From Mycolicibacterium monacense (GTDB lineage Bacteria; Actinomycetota; Actinomycetes; Mycobacteriales; Mycobacteriaceae), in the NCBI RefSeq assembly GCF_010731575.1, contig NZ_AP022617.1, positions 3,348,001-3,412,000 on the forward strand: 64,000 nt of DNA, in the 5' to 3' direction. A program made the position numbers and the translations under genes. Every line of letters begins with the position of its first letter. The stretch's first letter is position 1. Shown here one piece after another: positions 50,538 through 61,136 of the stretch. The notes below the pieces were generated by a model. That model saw only the letters and a program-made list of their open reading frames with translations. It ran no database searches and had not been told where the DNA came from.

Positions 50538-51854
50538 ATGGCGGACGAGAAGCGACAGTCGGAGATCGTCAATTGCCTGGAGCAGGCCTTCAAGGAACTG
50601 ATGGACGCCGACCCGGACGCGTTCCGCACCAAGTTCCGCAAGATGGCGGCCGAACCGTTCGCGTTCTACCGGGGCAGCGCCTGCCTGTTCTACGCCGACG
50701 TCGCCGCCGCCGAGGACCGCTGGGCCGACGAGCGCACCAGCCGGGTCTGGATCCAGGGCGACCTGCATGCGGAGAACTTCGGCACCTACATGGACGGCGC
50801 AGGGAAGCTGATCTTCGACGTCAACGACTTCGACGAGGCCTATGTCGGCCACTTCACCTGGGACCTCAAGCGGTTCGCCGCGAGCGTCGCCCTGATGTGC
50901 TGGCAGAAGGCCCTCTCCGACGGTGAGATCACCAATCTGATCGAGACGTTCGCGCGCGCCTACCTCGAGCAGGTGCAGTGGTTCCGGCAGGTCGACGACG
51001 ACTCGTCGTTCTCGCTCAACCTCGACACCGCGCGCGGTGCGGTGCTGTCCGCCCTGCAGTCGGCGCTCCTGTCCACCCGCTCGGAGATGCTCGACCGGAT
51101 GACCAAGGTCGACAACTCAGAACGCACGTTCCGCGACGGCGCCGGGGTCCGCCGACTCGACGACGCCGAGCGGGCGAAGGTGCAGGACGCCTTCGACCGC
51201 TACCTCACCACGATCCCGGAGGCCAAGCGATTCCACGGCATCGCCTATGACATCAAGGACGTGGTCGGCAAGGCCGGCCACGGCATCGGCAGCGCTGGGC
51301 TGCCGACCTACACGATCCTCATCGAGGGGTTCAACCAGGCGCTGGACAACGACGTGGTGCTGTCGATGAAACAGGGCAACGTCGCCGCCCCGAGCCGGGT
51401 CGTCGGCGACCACGCCGTCCACGACTACTTCAAACACCACGGGCACCGCACTGCGGTGTCACAACGCGCCCTGCAGGCGCATGCCGACCCGCTGCTCGGC
51501 TACACCGACATCGACGGCGTGGGCTTCGTGGTCAGCGAGCTATCCCCCTACGAGTCGGATCTGGAATGGGACGAGCTGACCGAGCCGGACGAACTGGGCG
51601 AGGTGATCACGCAGCTCGGTCGGGCGGTGGCCAAGGTGCACTGCGTCGGCGACAGCGACAGCGACCAGTCGCTGGTGCAGTTCCAGACCGAGGACGCAAT
51701 CATGACGGCCATCGGCGAGCGTGCCGACGAGTTCGTCGCCGACATCGTTGAGTTCGGCCTGGACTACGCGGCGCAGGTCCGCGACGACCACCGGCTGTTC
51801 GTCGACGCCTTCCGCGAGGGACGCATCCCCGGGGTCACCTCGACGCTGCGCTGA
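50538..51854 (+). CDS. DUF2252 family protein (kinase-like fold)
   Basis: 438 residues. WIQGDLHAENFGTY resembles the catalytic HxDxxxxN loop of protein-kinase-like enzymes, and FDVNDFDEA the metal-binding DFD motif, a pattern typical of DUF2252. FYRGSACLFYAD is the family's N-terminal signature. Activity not established. No ribosome site before ATG 50538; convergent with lpqB (8-bp gap). Confidence 0.85.
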   Translation: MADEKRQSEIVNCLEQAFKELMDADPDAFRTKFRKMAAEPFAFYRGSACLFYADVAAAEDRWADERTSRVWIQGDLHAENFGTYMDGAGKLIFDVNDFDEAYVGHFTWDLKRFAASVALMCWQKALSDGEITNLIETFARAYLEQVQWFRQVDDDSSFSLNLDTARGAVLSALQSALLSTRSEMLDRMTKVDNSERTFRDGAGVRRLDDAERAKVQDAFDRYLTTIPEAKRFHGIAYDIKDVVGKAGHGIGSAGLPTYTILIEGFNQALDNDVVLSMKQGNVAAPSRVVGDHAVHDYFKHHGHRTAVSQRALQAHADPLLGYTDIDGVGFVVSELSPYESDLEWDELTEPDELGEVITQLGRAVAKVHCVGDSDSDQSLVQFQTEDAIMTAIGERADEFVADIVEFGLDYAAQVRDDHRLFVDAFREGRIPGVTSTLR

Positions 51855-51862
51855 AGGGGTGC

Positions 51863-53626
51863 TCAGCCCGGGAGCACGGGGATCGTGCCTGCGACCATCA
51901 GCGGACGCACCTCGGTCCAGGTGGGGTCACCCTCGGCGGTCGACGGCGACAGCTGGACCACCCCGCGCGCGTCGGCGACGTACACCGTCGACGGGTTGGC
52001 CGCCACCGTGGTCACCGGCATCGCGAGGTTGCGGCTCGGCCCGTCGGAGTTCACGCCGTCGAGGTTGACATAGGACACCGGATGCTGGGGATCCTTGCGG
52101 CTGACCACGATGTCGTCGCCGGTGCGCCACCCCAGGGACACCACCGTCTCGCCCAGCCCGAAGCCGAGGCGCCGCGGATACGTCAGGGCGTACTGCCCGC
52201 CCTCGGTCTGCTCCACCGACGCGAGAATGACCTGCCCGCCGATCACCATCGCCGCTCGCGTGCCGTCGCGGGACAGCTGCAGTTCGGTGATGGGGCCGGG
52301 GAACTTCAGCGCCACCGGCCCGGCGTCGACCGGAATCCGCGCCGGGGCACCCGATGCGTCCTGGATCACCCGCACGACGTTAGCGCCGTCGACCACCACC
52401 CACACCGCGTCGTCGAGGGACCAACTGGGCCGTGACAGGCTCTTGCCCTCCAACGCCTGCGCCGCGCGTCCTCCCAGGGGGCCGATCCACAGGGTCGACT
52501 GCATATCGGGCGCACCGGACCGCAGCACCACCACCGAGGCGGCGTCCTGACCGCTGCGCGATATCGCCGCGGACGCCTGGTTGGGCGCCTGACCGAACGA
52601 TCCCGCCACCCGCGGGGCCCGCTGGCCGTCCAGCGACACCAGCGAGCCATTCATCAGCGCGTGCAGACCGGCGGCGGCACCGGCGAACGCACCCGGATCG
52701 GTGGCGGCCACGTCGGAGGACTCCCACCCGTCGGTGAACCGGTCGTCGAGCGGGGCGCCGTCGGCGTTGATCACGTAGGGCCCGTTGATGCCGGCCCGGT
52801 TGAGGGTCCAGATGATCTGCGCGGCCAGCAGTTGCCTGCTGTGCGGATCGGTCGTCGAGAGGTTCTCCAGATCGATGCGCGCGCCTCCGTACCCGCGCCC
52901 CACGCCGGTCTTGCCGCCGTCGGCGCGGGTCACCGGTCCGCGCAGGGTCAGCGGCGCCCCGAGCAGGTTGCGCACCGTGTTGGCCATCTCTGGTCGCGGC
53001 CCGGCGATCAGCTTGGACACGAGCTCGGTGGCCAACTGGTCGGAGTCCGACACCGCGACATAGCGAGGGTCGGGGACGACGGTGGTGCCGGTCGGGTCGA
53101 CGAAGTAGAGCGTGTTGCGTTTGTAGGTGGACTGGAATTGCTGCCAGTCGAGGAAGACACCGTTGGGCAGCCGGTCGATGCGCCATCCGTCGGTGGTCTT
53201 CACCAGTTCGATCGGGCCGGGATCGGGTAACGCGCCCTCACCGGTTTCGAAGACGCCCATATCCGAGAGCGAACCGAGGATGTCGGCGCGCATCGTCACC
53301 GAGACCCGCTCGGGCTCACGGGTTTCGACGAACACCACGCGGTCGATCAGCAGGGCGCTGCCCGCGTCGTCCCAGGATTGCGACGCCGACTCGGTGAGGA
53401 ACTGACGCGCCGCGAGGTGCCGGTTCGCGGGATCCGCGGTGGCCTTGAGGAATTCGCGCAGCAGCACGTCCGGATCCATGCCGGGTGTCGGTTTGGGCAG
53501 GCTCGGCGGTGCGGGCCGCTCGACGGTTCCGATCGCCTGCGGGGCCGAGGAATTCGGCACTCCCGCACACCCCGATGCCGCGACCGCGAACACCAGCAGC
53601 CACACCACCGCCCACAAGCGGCTCAC
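51863..53626 (-). CDS. lpqB: Lipoprotein LpqB, MtrAB accessory factor
   Basis: 587 residues from a GTG that overlaps the mtrB stop. Signal peptide with lipobox AASGCAG (Cys20), a GerMN domain (about 120-260), and a beta-propeller C-terminus with repeated blades. LpqB binds the outside part of MtrB and modulates the MtrA response. Third gene of mtrA-mtrB-lpqB. Confidence 0.95.
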   Translation of the reverse strand: MSRLWAVVWLLVFAVAASGCAGVPNSSAPQAIGTVERPAPPSLPKPTPGMDPDVLLREFLKATADPANRHLAARQFLTESASQSWDDAGSALLIDRVVFVETREPERVSVTMRADILGSLSDMGVFETGEGALPDPGPIELVKTTDGWRIDRLPNGVFLDWQQFQSTYKRNTLYFVDPTGTTVVPDPRYVAVSDSDQLATELVSKLIAGPRPEMANTVRNLLGAPLTLRGPVTRADGGKTGVGRGYGGARIDLENLSTTDPHSRQLLAAQIIWTLNRAGINGPYVINADGAPLDDRFTDGWESSDVAATDPGAFAGAAAGLHALMNGSLVSLDGQRAPRVAGSFGQAPNQASAAISRSGQDAASVVVLRSGAPDMQSTLWIGPLGGRAAQALEGKSLSRPSWSLDDAVWVVVDGANVVRVIQDASGAPARIPVDAGPVALKFPGPITELQLSRDGTRAAMVIGGQVILASVEQTEGGQYALTYPRRLGFGLGETVVSLGWRTGDDIVVSRKDPQHPVSYVNLDGVNSDGPSRNLAMPVTTVAANPSTVYVADARGVVQLSPSTAEGDPTWTEVRPLMVAGTIPVLPG

Positions 53627-55281
53627 ACCGTCTCCCCCGCCGGTTGCCGCTCACGCCCACCCCGGCGCGGGTTGCGGTCGGGCTGAACCGGTTTCAGCGG
53701 CAGCGGACTCGTCGTCACCTTGTGACCGCGGACCAGCGGCAGCGTCAGCCGGAAGCAGGCCCCGTTGCCGGGCTCCCCCCACGCCTCGAGCCGGCCCTGG
53801 TGCAGCCGGGCATCCTCGATGCTGATCGCCAGCCCGAGACCTGTTCCGCCGGAGCGGCGTACCCGGGACGGATCCGACCGCCAGAACCGGCTGAACACCA
53901 ATTTCTCCTCGCCGGGCCGCAAGCCGACTCCGTAGTCGCGGACGGTGACGGCGACGGTGTCCTCGTCGGCGGCCATCCGGATCCGCACCGGCTTGTGTTC
54001 GGCGTGGTCGATCGCGTTGGCGATCAGATTGCGGAGAATGCGTTCCACCCGTCGCGGGTCCACCTCGGCGATGACCTCCTCGGCGGGCTGGTCGACGATC
54101 AACTCGATGTCCGCCTCCTGGGCGAGGTGCCCGACGTTGTCCAGGGCGCTGCGCACCGTGCTGCGCAGATCCACCGACTCCACCGACAGTTCGGCGACGC
54201 CGGCGTCGTGCCGGGAGATCTCGAGCAGATCGCTGAGCAGTGTCTCGAACCGGTCGAGTTCGCTGACCATCAACTCGGTCGAGCGCCGCAACGCGGGATC
54301 GAGATCGTCGCTGTGGTCGTGGATCAGGTCGGCGGCCATGCGGACCGTGGTCAACGGCGTGCGCAACTCGTGCGAGACGTCGGAGGTGAAGCGCCGCTGC
54401 AGGTTTCCGAACTCCTCGAGTTGGGTGATCTGGCGCTGCAGGCTCTCGGCCATGTCGTTGAAGGACACCGCCAGCCGGGCCATGTCGTCCTCGCCGCGCA
54501 CCGGCATACGTTCGGACAGGTGTCCCTCGGCGAACCGCTCGGCGATCCGCGACGCCGACCGCACCGGCAGCACGATCTGCCGGGCGACGAGCAGCGCGAT
54601 CGCGGCCAACAACCCCAGCAGGACGACGCCGCCGGTGGCCATGGTGCCGCGCACCAGCGAGATCGTCGACTCCTCGTTGTTCAGCGGGAAGATCAGGTAC
54701 AGCTCGAGGTTGGTCACTTCCGACGACGTCGGGCTGCCGACGATCAGCGCCGGACCGGAGAAACCGTCGGCGTTGACGGTCGCGTACTGGTAGCTGACCT
54801 GTCCGGCTTTGACGAAGTCGCGCAACGCCTCCGGCACCTGGCTGACCGGCCCCGCGGCGGTCGCGGCACGCGGTCCGTCACCGGGGACGACGAGCACGGC
54901 GTCGTAGGCGCCCGCGGGTCCGCTGCCCGCATCGGCCTTGCGGTCGATCAGCGTGTTCCTCGCCAGCTGCAGACTGCTGTCGAGGGAGCGGGACTCCTCG
55001 CCGCCGACGATGCCGCCTACGGTGTTGCGGGCCTGTTCGATCTCCTCGGTCGCGGCCTTGACCTTGACCTCGAGGATGCGGTCGGTGATCTGGCTGGTCA
55101 GCACGAAGCCGAGCACGAGGATGACGGCGAGTGAGAGCCCCAGCGTCAGGCTGACCACCCGCACCTGCAGCGAGCGGCGCCACACCAGGCTCAGCGCCCG
55201 CCCGAGTGCGGTGAGGCCGCGGATCAGCGGTCCAGACCGCCAGAAGCCGCCCCGGATCCGCCGTCGTGCGCCCCAGATCAC
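53623..55281 (-). CDS. mtrB: Sensor histidine kinase MtrB
   Basis: 552 residues from GTG. Two membrane segments (about 41-62 and 208-230) bracket an extracytoplasmic domain, then HAMP ([18 protein letters not shown]), HisKA ([19 protein letters not shown]) and HATPase ([21 protein letters not shown]). Partner of MtrA in control of cell-wall hydrolases and division. 49 bp after mtrA. Confidence 0.97.
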   Translation of the reverse strand: MIWGARRRIRGGFWRSGPLIRGLTALGRALSLVWRRSLQVRVVSLTLGLSLAVILVLGFVLTSQITDRILEVKVKAATEEIEQARNTVGGIVGGEESRSLDSSLQLARNTLIDRKADAGSGPAGAYDAVLVVPGDGPRAATAAGPVSQVPEALRDFVKAGQVSYQYATVNADGFSGPALIVGSPTSSEVTNLELYLIFPLNNEESTISLVRGTMATGGVVLLGLLAAIALLVARQIVLPVRSASRIAERFAEGHLSERMPVRGEDDMARLAVSFNDMAESLQRQITQLEEFGNLQRRFTSDVSHELRTPLTTVRMAADLIHDHSDDLDPALRRSTELMVSELDRFETLLSDLLEISRHDAGVAELSVESVDLRSTVRSALDNVGHLAQEADIELIVDQPAEEVIAEVDPRRVERILRNLIANAIDHAEHKPVRIRMAADEDTVAVTVRDYGVGLRPGEEKLVFSRFWRSDPSRVRRSGGTGLGLAISIEDARLHQGRLEAWGEPGNGACFRLTLPLVRGHKVTTSPLPLKPVQPDRNPRRGGRERQPAGETV

Positions 55282-55330
55282 GACCGCCGCCGAGCGGTGA
55301 GGATCACGGCCACCGCGGAGCGGTGAATCG

Positions 55331-56017
55331 TCACGGAGGTCCGGCCTTGTATCCCACTCCTCGAACGGTCAACACCACCTGCGGGTTCTCCGGGTCCTTC
55401 TCGACCTTGGCCCGCAACCGCTGGACATGCACGTTCACCAAACGGGTGTCCGCGGGGTGACGGTATCCCCACACCTGTTCGAGCAGCACATCTCGAGTAA
55501 ACACCTGGCGCGGTTTACGTGCCAGCGCCACCAACAGGTCGAACTCCAGCGGTGTCAGCGAAATCTGCTCACCCTGCCGGGTCACCTTGTGGGCGGGGAC
55601 GTCGATCTCCACGTCGCCGATCGACAGCAACTCCGCGGGCTCGTCCTCGTTGCGGCGCAACCGGGCTCGCACGCGGGCGACGAGTTCCTTGGGTTTGAAC
55701 GGCTTCATCACGTAGTCGTCGGCGCCGGATTCCAGGCCGAGGACGACGTCGACGGTGTCGGTCTTCGCGGTGAGCATCACGATGGGCACGCCGGAATCCG
55801 CGCGCAGCACCCGGCAGACGTCGATGCCGTTCATGCCGGGCAGCATCAGATCCAGCAACACCAGATCCGGGCGCAGTTCCCGCACGGCGCTGAGCGCCTG
55901 GGTGCCGTCGCCGACGACGGCGGTGTCGAATCCTTCCCCGCGCAGCACGATGGTGAGCATCTCGGCCAGCGAGGGATCGTCATCGACGACCAGAATCCTT
56001 TGCCTCATGGAGTCCAT
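55331..56017 (-). CDS. mtrA: Response regulator MtrA
   Basis: 228 residues. Receiver domain with VVDDD and phospho-acceptor Asp56 (LLDLMLPG), T and K in TAKT and KPF; OmpR-type winged HTH C-terminus. Essential regulator of dnaA, rpf and ripA genes in mycobacteria. First gene of the operon; 58 bp separate it from tmk. Confidence 0.98.
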   Translation of the reverse strand: MDSMRQRILVVDDDPSLAEMLTIVLRGEGFDTAVVGDGTQALSAVRELRPDLVLLDLMLPGMNGIDVCRVLRADSGVPIVMLTAKTDTVDVVLGLESGADDYVMKPFKPKELVARVRARLRRNEDEPAELLSIGDVEIDVPAHKVTRQGEQISLTPLEFDLLVALARKPRQVFTRDVLLEQVWGYRHPADTRLVNVHVQRLRAKVEKDPENPQVVLTVRGVGYKAGPP

Positions 56018-56075
56018 GGTGTCACCAGATCGCGATAAAACCCGGCTACCACGCAGGGCGTTTCTCCGGTTGACC

Positions 56076-56708
56076 TCAGGAAGCGGTCAATCCGTCGGCC
56101 AGCGCCGCCGCGTCGACGTCGGGTCCGGCCACGATCCAGCGTCCGCACCAGTCGGTTGCGGCCAGCGCTTTGTACACCTCGCCGGTGCGCCGCTGCAGAC
56201 CGTCGTCACGCTCGTAGGCGTCGCGGGCGCGGTCGGCTTCCTGTTCGGCGCGGCGTTCGGCCCGTTCGGCGGCCAGCGCAGTCGGCACGTCGAGCAGGAT
56301 CTGCCAGTCGGCGGCCGGTAGGCCCAGCCGGTCGTACTCGAGCGACCTCACCCACTCGACCGCCTCCCCGTCGGCGGACTGGTGCAGGCGTGCGGCGCTG
56401 TAGGCGGCGTTCGAGGCGACGTAGCGGTCCAGGATCACCACGTCGTAGGCGGCGGCGAGGTGTGCGATCTCGTCGCGAGCGTCGGCGCGGTCGAGTGCGA
56501 ACAACACCGCCATCGCATAGACCGACTCGGCGAGGTCGCCGTGGCTGCCGTGGAGGGCTTCCGCCGCGAGGTCGGCGGTGACCGACCGGTGGTAACGCGG
56601 AAAGGCCAGCGTCGCGACCGACCGCCCAGCACCTTCGAAGGCGGCCCGCATGCCGGTGGTCAGGGTGCGCTTGCCTGCGCCGTCGACACCTTCGATCGCG
56701 ATGAGCAC
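56076..56708 (-). CDS. tmk: Thymidylate kinase
   Basis: 210 residues from GTG 56708 (MLIAIEGVDGAGKRTL, Walker A). DRYVASNAAYSAARL DRY motif and an Arg-rich lid are present. Phosphorylates dTMP. The in-frame ATG 57 bp upstream has no support; the chosen start fits the family N-terminus. Next upstream gene in H37Rv (sahH) is absent; the toxin cassette is here instead. Confidence 0.94.
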   Translation of the reverse strand: MLIAIEGVDGAGKRTLTTGMRAAFEGAGRSVATLAFPRYHRSVTADLAAEALHGSHGDLAESVYAMAVLFALDRADARDEIAHLAAAYDVVILDRYVASNAAYSAARLHQSADGEAVEWVRSLEYDRLGLPAADWQILLDVPTALAAERAERRAEQEADRARDAYERDDGLQRRTGEVYKALAATDWCGRWIVAGPDVDAAALADGLTAS

Positions 56709-56929
56709 GCGGTGAGCGTAACCGCGTCCGGCGGCCGGATCCGTCCCGGGCGCAAACTGGTGCATCGGACCGCCCTCGAACGCCGATAGGCTTTACCCGG
56801 CTGGTCGGGAGTTTGCTGGTGGGGGGCACTGCGTCCACTGCCGCTCGGCGCCCGTCCTCGTCACCGCACCGTCGCGGGATCATCGACATCTGAGTCGAGC
56901 CAACCGCCTAGTGACTGGAGGTTCGCCGA

Positions 56930-57682
56930 ATGGGGCAATCGGTCGAAGTCGTCGTCTCCGAGCTGGTTTCGGCAGCGACGCGTCTGGCAGATACCGGGCA
57001 GCGCCTGCAGGACGGCCTGTCGGGGGTGGACCTGGAGGTCGGGCAGTTGCTCGGGTCCGGGTGGAAAGGCGGCGCGGCGACGGCCTTCGGGACCGAGTGG
57101 GACAAGTGGCACTCCGGGGCCGGGCAGGTCGTGCGTGGCCTGCAGACGATGTCGCAGTGGCTGACGGTGGCCGCCAAGGAGTACGCCAAGACCGACGAGC
57201 AGGCCGCCGGGGCGCTCGGGGCGTCGATGCAGGGTTCCGGCGGCTCGGGCACGCCGGCCGCGGGCGGCGGTTCCGGCGGCGGGGGCGCCGCCTGGCAGAG
57301 CGCGGGTGCTCAGCCCGGTGTCGGCGAGCTGGCCGCGCAGATGAACCTGACCGAACCGGCGAGCACGGCCCAACCGGCGGTGGCCGCGATGTCGCCACTG
57401 GGCCAGGCCCTTCCGGCCGTCGGCCAGGCGGTGCAGGGGACCGCCGGCCAATCGGTACAGGCGGCAGCCGGGGTGGCACAGCAGGCCGGCGGGTTGGCGC
57501 AACAGGTCGCGCAGCTTGTGCAACAGGCCACCGAGGCGGCAGAAGAGGACGCCGAGACGCGAGACGGCGACATGGCGCAATCCGCGGACGCGACGGGTTC
57601 CGCCGCACCGGTCCGGGGGCCGACGTCGGAGCCCTCCCCGAGCGCGCGTGCGCTCGCACCGTCGGTTGATCAGGAGCGATGA
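56930..57682 (+). CDS. Long WXG100 (EsxF-like) protein with extended C-terminus
   Basis: 250 residues. The first 95 form a WXG100 hairpin (Trp45-Lys-Gly47) with the type VII signal YAKTD (YxxxD) at 85-89. Residues 96-250 are Gly-, Ala-, Gln- and Pro-rich, with heptad-like Val/Gln repeats, and are not seen in ordinary ESX proteins of about 100 residues. GGAGG lies 9 bases before ATG. First gene of the cassette and coupled by ATGA to the next. Role by position: partner for the esxE-like protein and toxin export. Confidence 0.87.
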   Translation: MGQSVEVVVSELVSAATRLADTGQRLQDGLSGVDLEVGQLLGSGWKGGAATAFGTEWDKWHSGAGQVVRGLQTMSQWLTVAAKEYAKTDEQAAGALGASMQGSGGSGTPAAGGGSGGGGAAWQSAGAQPGVGELAAQMNLTEPASTAQPAVAAMSPLGQALPAVGQAVQGTAGQSVQAAAGVAQQAGGLAQQVAQLVQQATEAAEEDAETRDGDMAQSADATGSAAPVRGPTSEPSPSARALAPSVDQER

Positions 57683-57966
57683 CGATGCTGGTGGTGAGTT
57701 TCCCGCAGATGCAGTCGGCGATCGACCACATGAGGGAGTTCGAACGCGACGTGGCCGAATGCCTCGACGACGTCGAGCGGGCCATGACCGCGTTGCGTGC
57801 CACGTGGCACGGCGAGGCGTCGGATGCACAGGCGCAGGCCCAGCAGCAGTGGGAGGACGGTGCCGAGCAGATGAAGAAGGCGTTGGCACAACTGCAGACG
57901 ATCGCCGACACCGCGCGCAGGAACTATGCCGACGCGGTCGCGAAGAACGGCCGGATGTGGGAGTAG
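57679..57966 (+). CDS. WXG100 (EsxE-like) protein
   Basis: 95 residues, single helix-turn-helix with Trp43-His-Gly45 as the WXG turn, no YxxxD tail. Typical pairing is one ESX protein with the signal and one without, as with the preceding gene. ATG overlaps the previous TGA; its last 10 bp overlap the toxin start. Confidence 0.9.
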   Translation: MTMLVVSFPQMQSAIDHMREFERDVAECLDDVERAMTALRATWHGEASDAQAQAQQQWEDGAEQMKKALAQLQTIADTARRNYADAVAKNGRMWE

Positions 57967-60900
57967 CCGGCGCACCAGCGGGTGAGCGGATCGAGGTCGA
58001 ACCGGACGCGCTGATCGGCGCGGGCAAGCAGATGGGTTCTCTCGGAACGCAACTCGGCATGCTCTCGGACGCGCTGGGTTCGGTGGTGTCGGCCGGGCTC
58101 GCGTCGGGAACCGATCCGGCCGGACTCGACTTCGGGCTGAAGTACGGCGATCAGGCACAGGAGTTCGCCAGCGCGCTGGCCGACGCGGCCAATGCCTTCA
58201 AATCGGTGGGCTTCATGCTCGAGGCGACCGGACACAACTACGCGAACGCCGACGCGGCGTCGACGGTCGGCGGACCGGGGCCGACGGGCGGTGTCGGCAG
58301 TCAGCCCAGTGAGACCGAGGCCGGCGACGCCGCTGCCGGGCCGAACTCGAATACGGTGTCCCCGCCGACCAAATGGCATCTGATCGTGCCGTTCCTCAAT
58401 GTGTTGCCGGGCGGGATGTTCGCGGGCGCCGCGCTGACGTGGCCGTCGGGCAATTCGGGGATGATGCGGCTGACCGCTACGCAGTGGCGGAACCTGGGCC
58501 AGGGCCTGTCGATCTTCGACGACGCCGTCGCGCCGGTGAAATCCCTTGTGTCCGACCAACAGATCCCCGAGGGCGGGAAGATCGGCGAAGTCCTCGACAA
58601 GCTGGGGCAGGCCGTGTCGAACCTGTCGGATACGGCCTCGGGTCTCGCCCAGTCGATCGACGACTTCGCCGGCGGCGTGCAGGAAACCCAGGACGCCATC
58701 CGCCGGTTACTCGACAGAATCTCGCTGGGCGGCGCGTGGGACATGGTGAAGGGGGTCTTCACCGGCGAGGCCGACGACATCCTGCGAGAGGTCGCCCGCG
58801 ATGTCGGCACGGTGCTGGAGAACTTCCAGAACCAGGTCAAGGGCTTGGTCGGCCTGTTGGAGGAACTCGCGTCCGCGATCGGCGATGCGGTGACATCGTT
58901 GCAGAACTGGGTGCGGCCCCACTTGGAGGAACTGCTCGGCGACGAGGTCGGCGGAGCCCTCGCCGACGCGTTCACGGTGTACACCGATTTCCAGGTGGGT
59001 CTGACCACGGGGTTGATCAATACCGTGGCGGGCACCGTCGCGATGGCCGACCCCGACACCTGGAAGGGCATGGCGGAAACCGTGATGACGGTGGCCAAGG
59101 ACCCGTCGAAGCTGCCGGGCGTCCTGGCCGACATGGGTGCGGAGTTCATCGCATTGGACAAGTGGTCCGGTGATCACCCGGGCCGGGCCGCGGGTGAGGC
59201 CGCGTTCAACATCGGGTCGTTGTTCGTTCCCGGTGGCGCGCTGTCGAAGACGGGGACCTTGGCCAAGGGGCTGAGCGCCACGAGAGGACTGCTCGACAGC
59301 GGTCGGATTCCCGGGTTGCGTGGGCTCGGTTCGGGCCCCGGGACTCGGGGTGTGGACGGGGTGCCCGACCTCGACAACGTCGGCGCGGGACTTCCGGATG
59401 CACCGGAAGTCCGGCCGCCGGGGGTTCCCGAATCGCTGATCAGCCCGACGTCACCCAACGGTTTCGACACGCCGTCGAGCCCGCGGGGTCTCGACGGTCC
59501 CGCGGGTCCGCCGAATCCGCCGGGGCCGACGGGCACCCCCGGTGGTGGCGAGAGTTCGGCGGCCCGTGGCGGAGACGGGCCGCCCCCCGACCCGCCAGGT
59601 CGCACGGCCGGCCCGTCAGACGACGGACCCGGCCGAGCGGACGGACCGCCACCCCAGTCACCGGAGTCGCCGGGACCGGGTGCTGTCGACGCTCCGACCG
59701 GGAGTGAGCCCTCGGCACCGAATCACGCGCCTACACAAAACGATCCGCAATCACCTGTGGCGCAACACCCGCCCGAGTCGTCTGGTCCCCCACCGTCTCC
59801 CGACCACACACCCGGCGGTACAAGCCATCCCGATGCCGGCACGGCACCATCGCCGGGCGGGCACGCCGGTGACTCTGCGTCAGGACACGGCTCGTCGAAC
59901 ACCGTCGAGTCCAACGGGCAAGCGGGTGCGCGCCCGTCCGCGGATTCGCCCGCACTCCAAGCGCCTGCGGCGGACACTCACGACGGATACGACCGCACTA
60001 CGGCGGACACGAATTCCGTTGCTCAGCCACCGCACACGTCAGTCGACTCCAGCCCGGGGCATCACGATCCAGGTTCCGGAACCCCGCCCGTGGGCATGGC
60101 CGGGGTCGCGCCGATGGCACCGCACGCCCCCGCGGCGGCGCACAGTCCGGAGACGTCCGCGCGCAGCCCCGAATCTCGAGTTCCTGACGCGCGGGCAGCG
60201 CATGGAGCATCGCCCGAGAACCCGCGAACACAACAGCCTTCGGCTGCGGGCCCGACGCCAGGGCTTTCGCCGACAGCGCCGGTGGGCGCGGCCACGGGAA
60301 ATGGAACGAGTCCCGCCGCGGATGTCAGATCGGAGTCGCGCGCCCCCTCGCCAGAGGGCGATAGGTCGACGGCTCACCAACGGGATCCAGTAGGCCCACA
60401 TGAACGACGAGAGCAGACTGCCTCCGCGGGTGCGCAGAGTACGAACACCGTGGAGAACCGTCGTATCGACAGTCCCGGACATTCTGATTCAAACGAAGTT
60501 CTCAGTGACAATGGCGGTTTGGCAGAGAGCCCGCGTGATTACGACTCGCACGGAAACACGGTTCCGACCGACCAGCTGACTCACCCGCAGGCAGGCCTAC
60601 TGAACCAAGACCTACTCGAGGACGCGGCGTCCAACTCCACCCGGGTTAGCGACGCGTTGTCCCCGGGGGCGTCGAGCTCACATCCGGAGGTGCAGAAGTT
60701 GGTTCCTACGAATTACGATCCGCTGGGTGGGCTGGATGAGGATGTCTGGAAGCGGGAGTATTGGCCCAGCGGCAACCGTGACGCACATGGTAATCCAGAC
60801 CTGGTCTGGCCGGATGCCCAAGCACATCCGCAAGGATTCAGCACGCCCGAAGCCCGGACTCCGACGGTCTTGAGTCCTGGCGAAACGTTTGATCGATTCG

Positions 60901-61136
60901 GTCCGGGGTTCGGTCAATTCGGCTCGCCGGTAGGGACCGCCTTCCCAGAGCGCGCGCTTCCACCGCACAGTCTTGAGGCTGGCTACCATCGCTACGAAGT
61001 CGTGCGACCCGTGCCTATCTGGCAAGGATCTATCGCACCGGCGATGGGACAGCCGGGCGGCGGGGTGCAGTATTACTTCACCCAACCCATAGTTGACTTG
61101 GTCAACGCGGGCTACTTGAGGGAGGTTCCGCTGTGA
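57957..61136 (+). CDS. CpnT-like ESX-secreted protein with C-terminal TNT (NAD+ glycohydrolase) toxin domain
   Basis: 1059 residues from GTG 57957, which overlaps the WXG100 stop. 1-430: WXG100-like helical N-terminus and hydrophobic helices similar in plan to the CpnT N-terminal domain. 430-925: low-complexity Pro/Gly/Ser linker. 935-1059: TNT domain, with YWPSGNRD start, DRFG (Arg980), FPERALPP (Arg999), YHRYEV (His1011) and GGGVQYYF (Gln1038); the last two match His792 and Gln822 of the M. tuberculosis toxin. TNT domains hydrolyse NAD+. GC falls to about half near 60481-60540. No internal stop. Confidence 0.9.
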   Translation: MGVAGAPAGERIEVEPDALIGAGKQMGSLGTQLGMLSDALGSVVSAGLASGTDPAGLDFGLKYGDQAQEFASALADAANAFKSVGFMLEATGHNYANADAASTVGGPGPTGGVGSQPSETEAGDAAAGPNSNTVSPPTKWHLIVPFLNVLPGGMFAGAALTWPSGNSGMMRLTATQWRNLGQGLSIFDDAVAPVKSLVSDQQIPEGGKIGEVLDKLGQAVSNLSDTASGLAQSIDDFAGGVQETQDAIRRLLDRISLGGAWDMVKGVFTGEADDILREVARDVGTVLENFQNQVKGLVGLLEELASAIGDAVTSLQNWVRPHLEELLGDEVGGALADAFTVYTDFQVGLTTGLINTVAGTVAMADPDTWKGMAETVMTVAKDPSKLPGVLADMGAEFIALDKWSGDHPGRAAGEAAFNIGSLFVPGGALSKTGTLAKGLSATRGLLDSGRIPGLRGLGSGPGTRGVDGVPDLDNVGAGLPDAPEVRPPGVPESLISPTSPNGFDTPSSPRGLDGPAGPPNPPGPTGTPGGGESSAARGGDGPPPDPPGRTAGPSDDGPGRADGPPPQSPESPGPGAVDAPTGSEPSAPNHAPTQNDPQSPVAQHPPESSGPPPSPDHTPGGTSHPDAGTAPSPGGHAGDSASGHGSSNTVESNGQAGARPSADSPALQAPAADTHDGYDRTTADTNSVAQPPHTSVDSSPGHHDPGSGTPPVGMAGVAPMAPHAPAAAHSPETSARSPESRVPDARAAHGASPENPRTQQPSAAGPTPGLSPTAPVGAATGNGTSPAADVRSESRAPSPEGDRSTAHQRDPVGPHERREQTASAGAQSTNTVENRRIDSPGHSDSNEVLSDNGGLAESPRDYDSHGNTVPTDQLTHPQAGLLNQDLLEDAASNSTRVSDALSPGASSSHPEVQKLVPTNYDPLGGLDEDVWKREYWPSGNRDAHGNPDLVWPDAQAHPQGFSTPEARTPTVLSPGETFDRFGPGFGQFGSPVGTAFPERALPPHSLEAGYHRYEVVRPVPIWQGSIAPAMGQPGGGVQYYFTQPIVDLVNAGYLREVPL

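Noticed and set aside
53485..55134. 549-codon plus-strand frame opposite mtrB
   Set aside because: Antisense shadow of a well-conserved kinase gene.
57516..57956. Extending the TNT protein start upstream to 57516
   Set aside because: This would run out of frame through both WXG100 genes; the residues are Arg-rich noise. GTG 57957 is the first sensible start.
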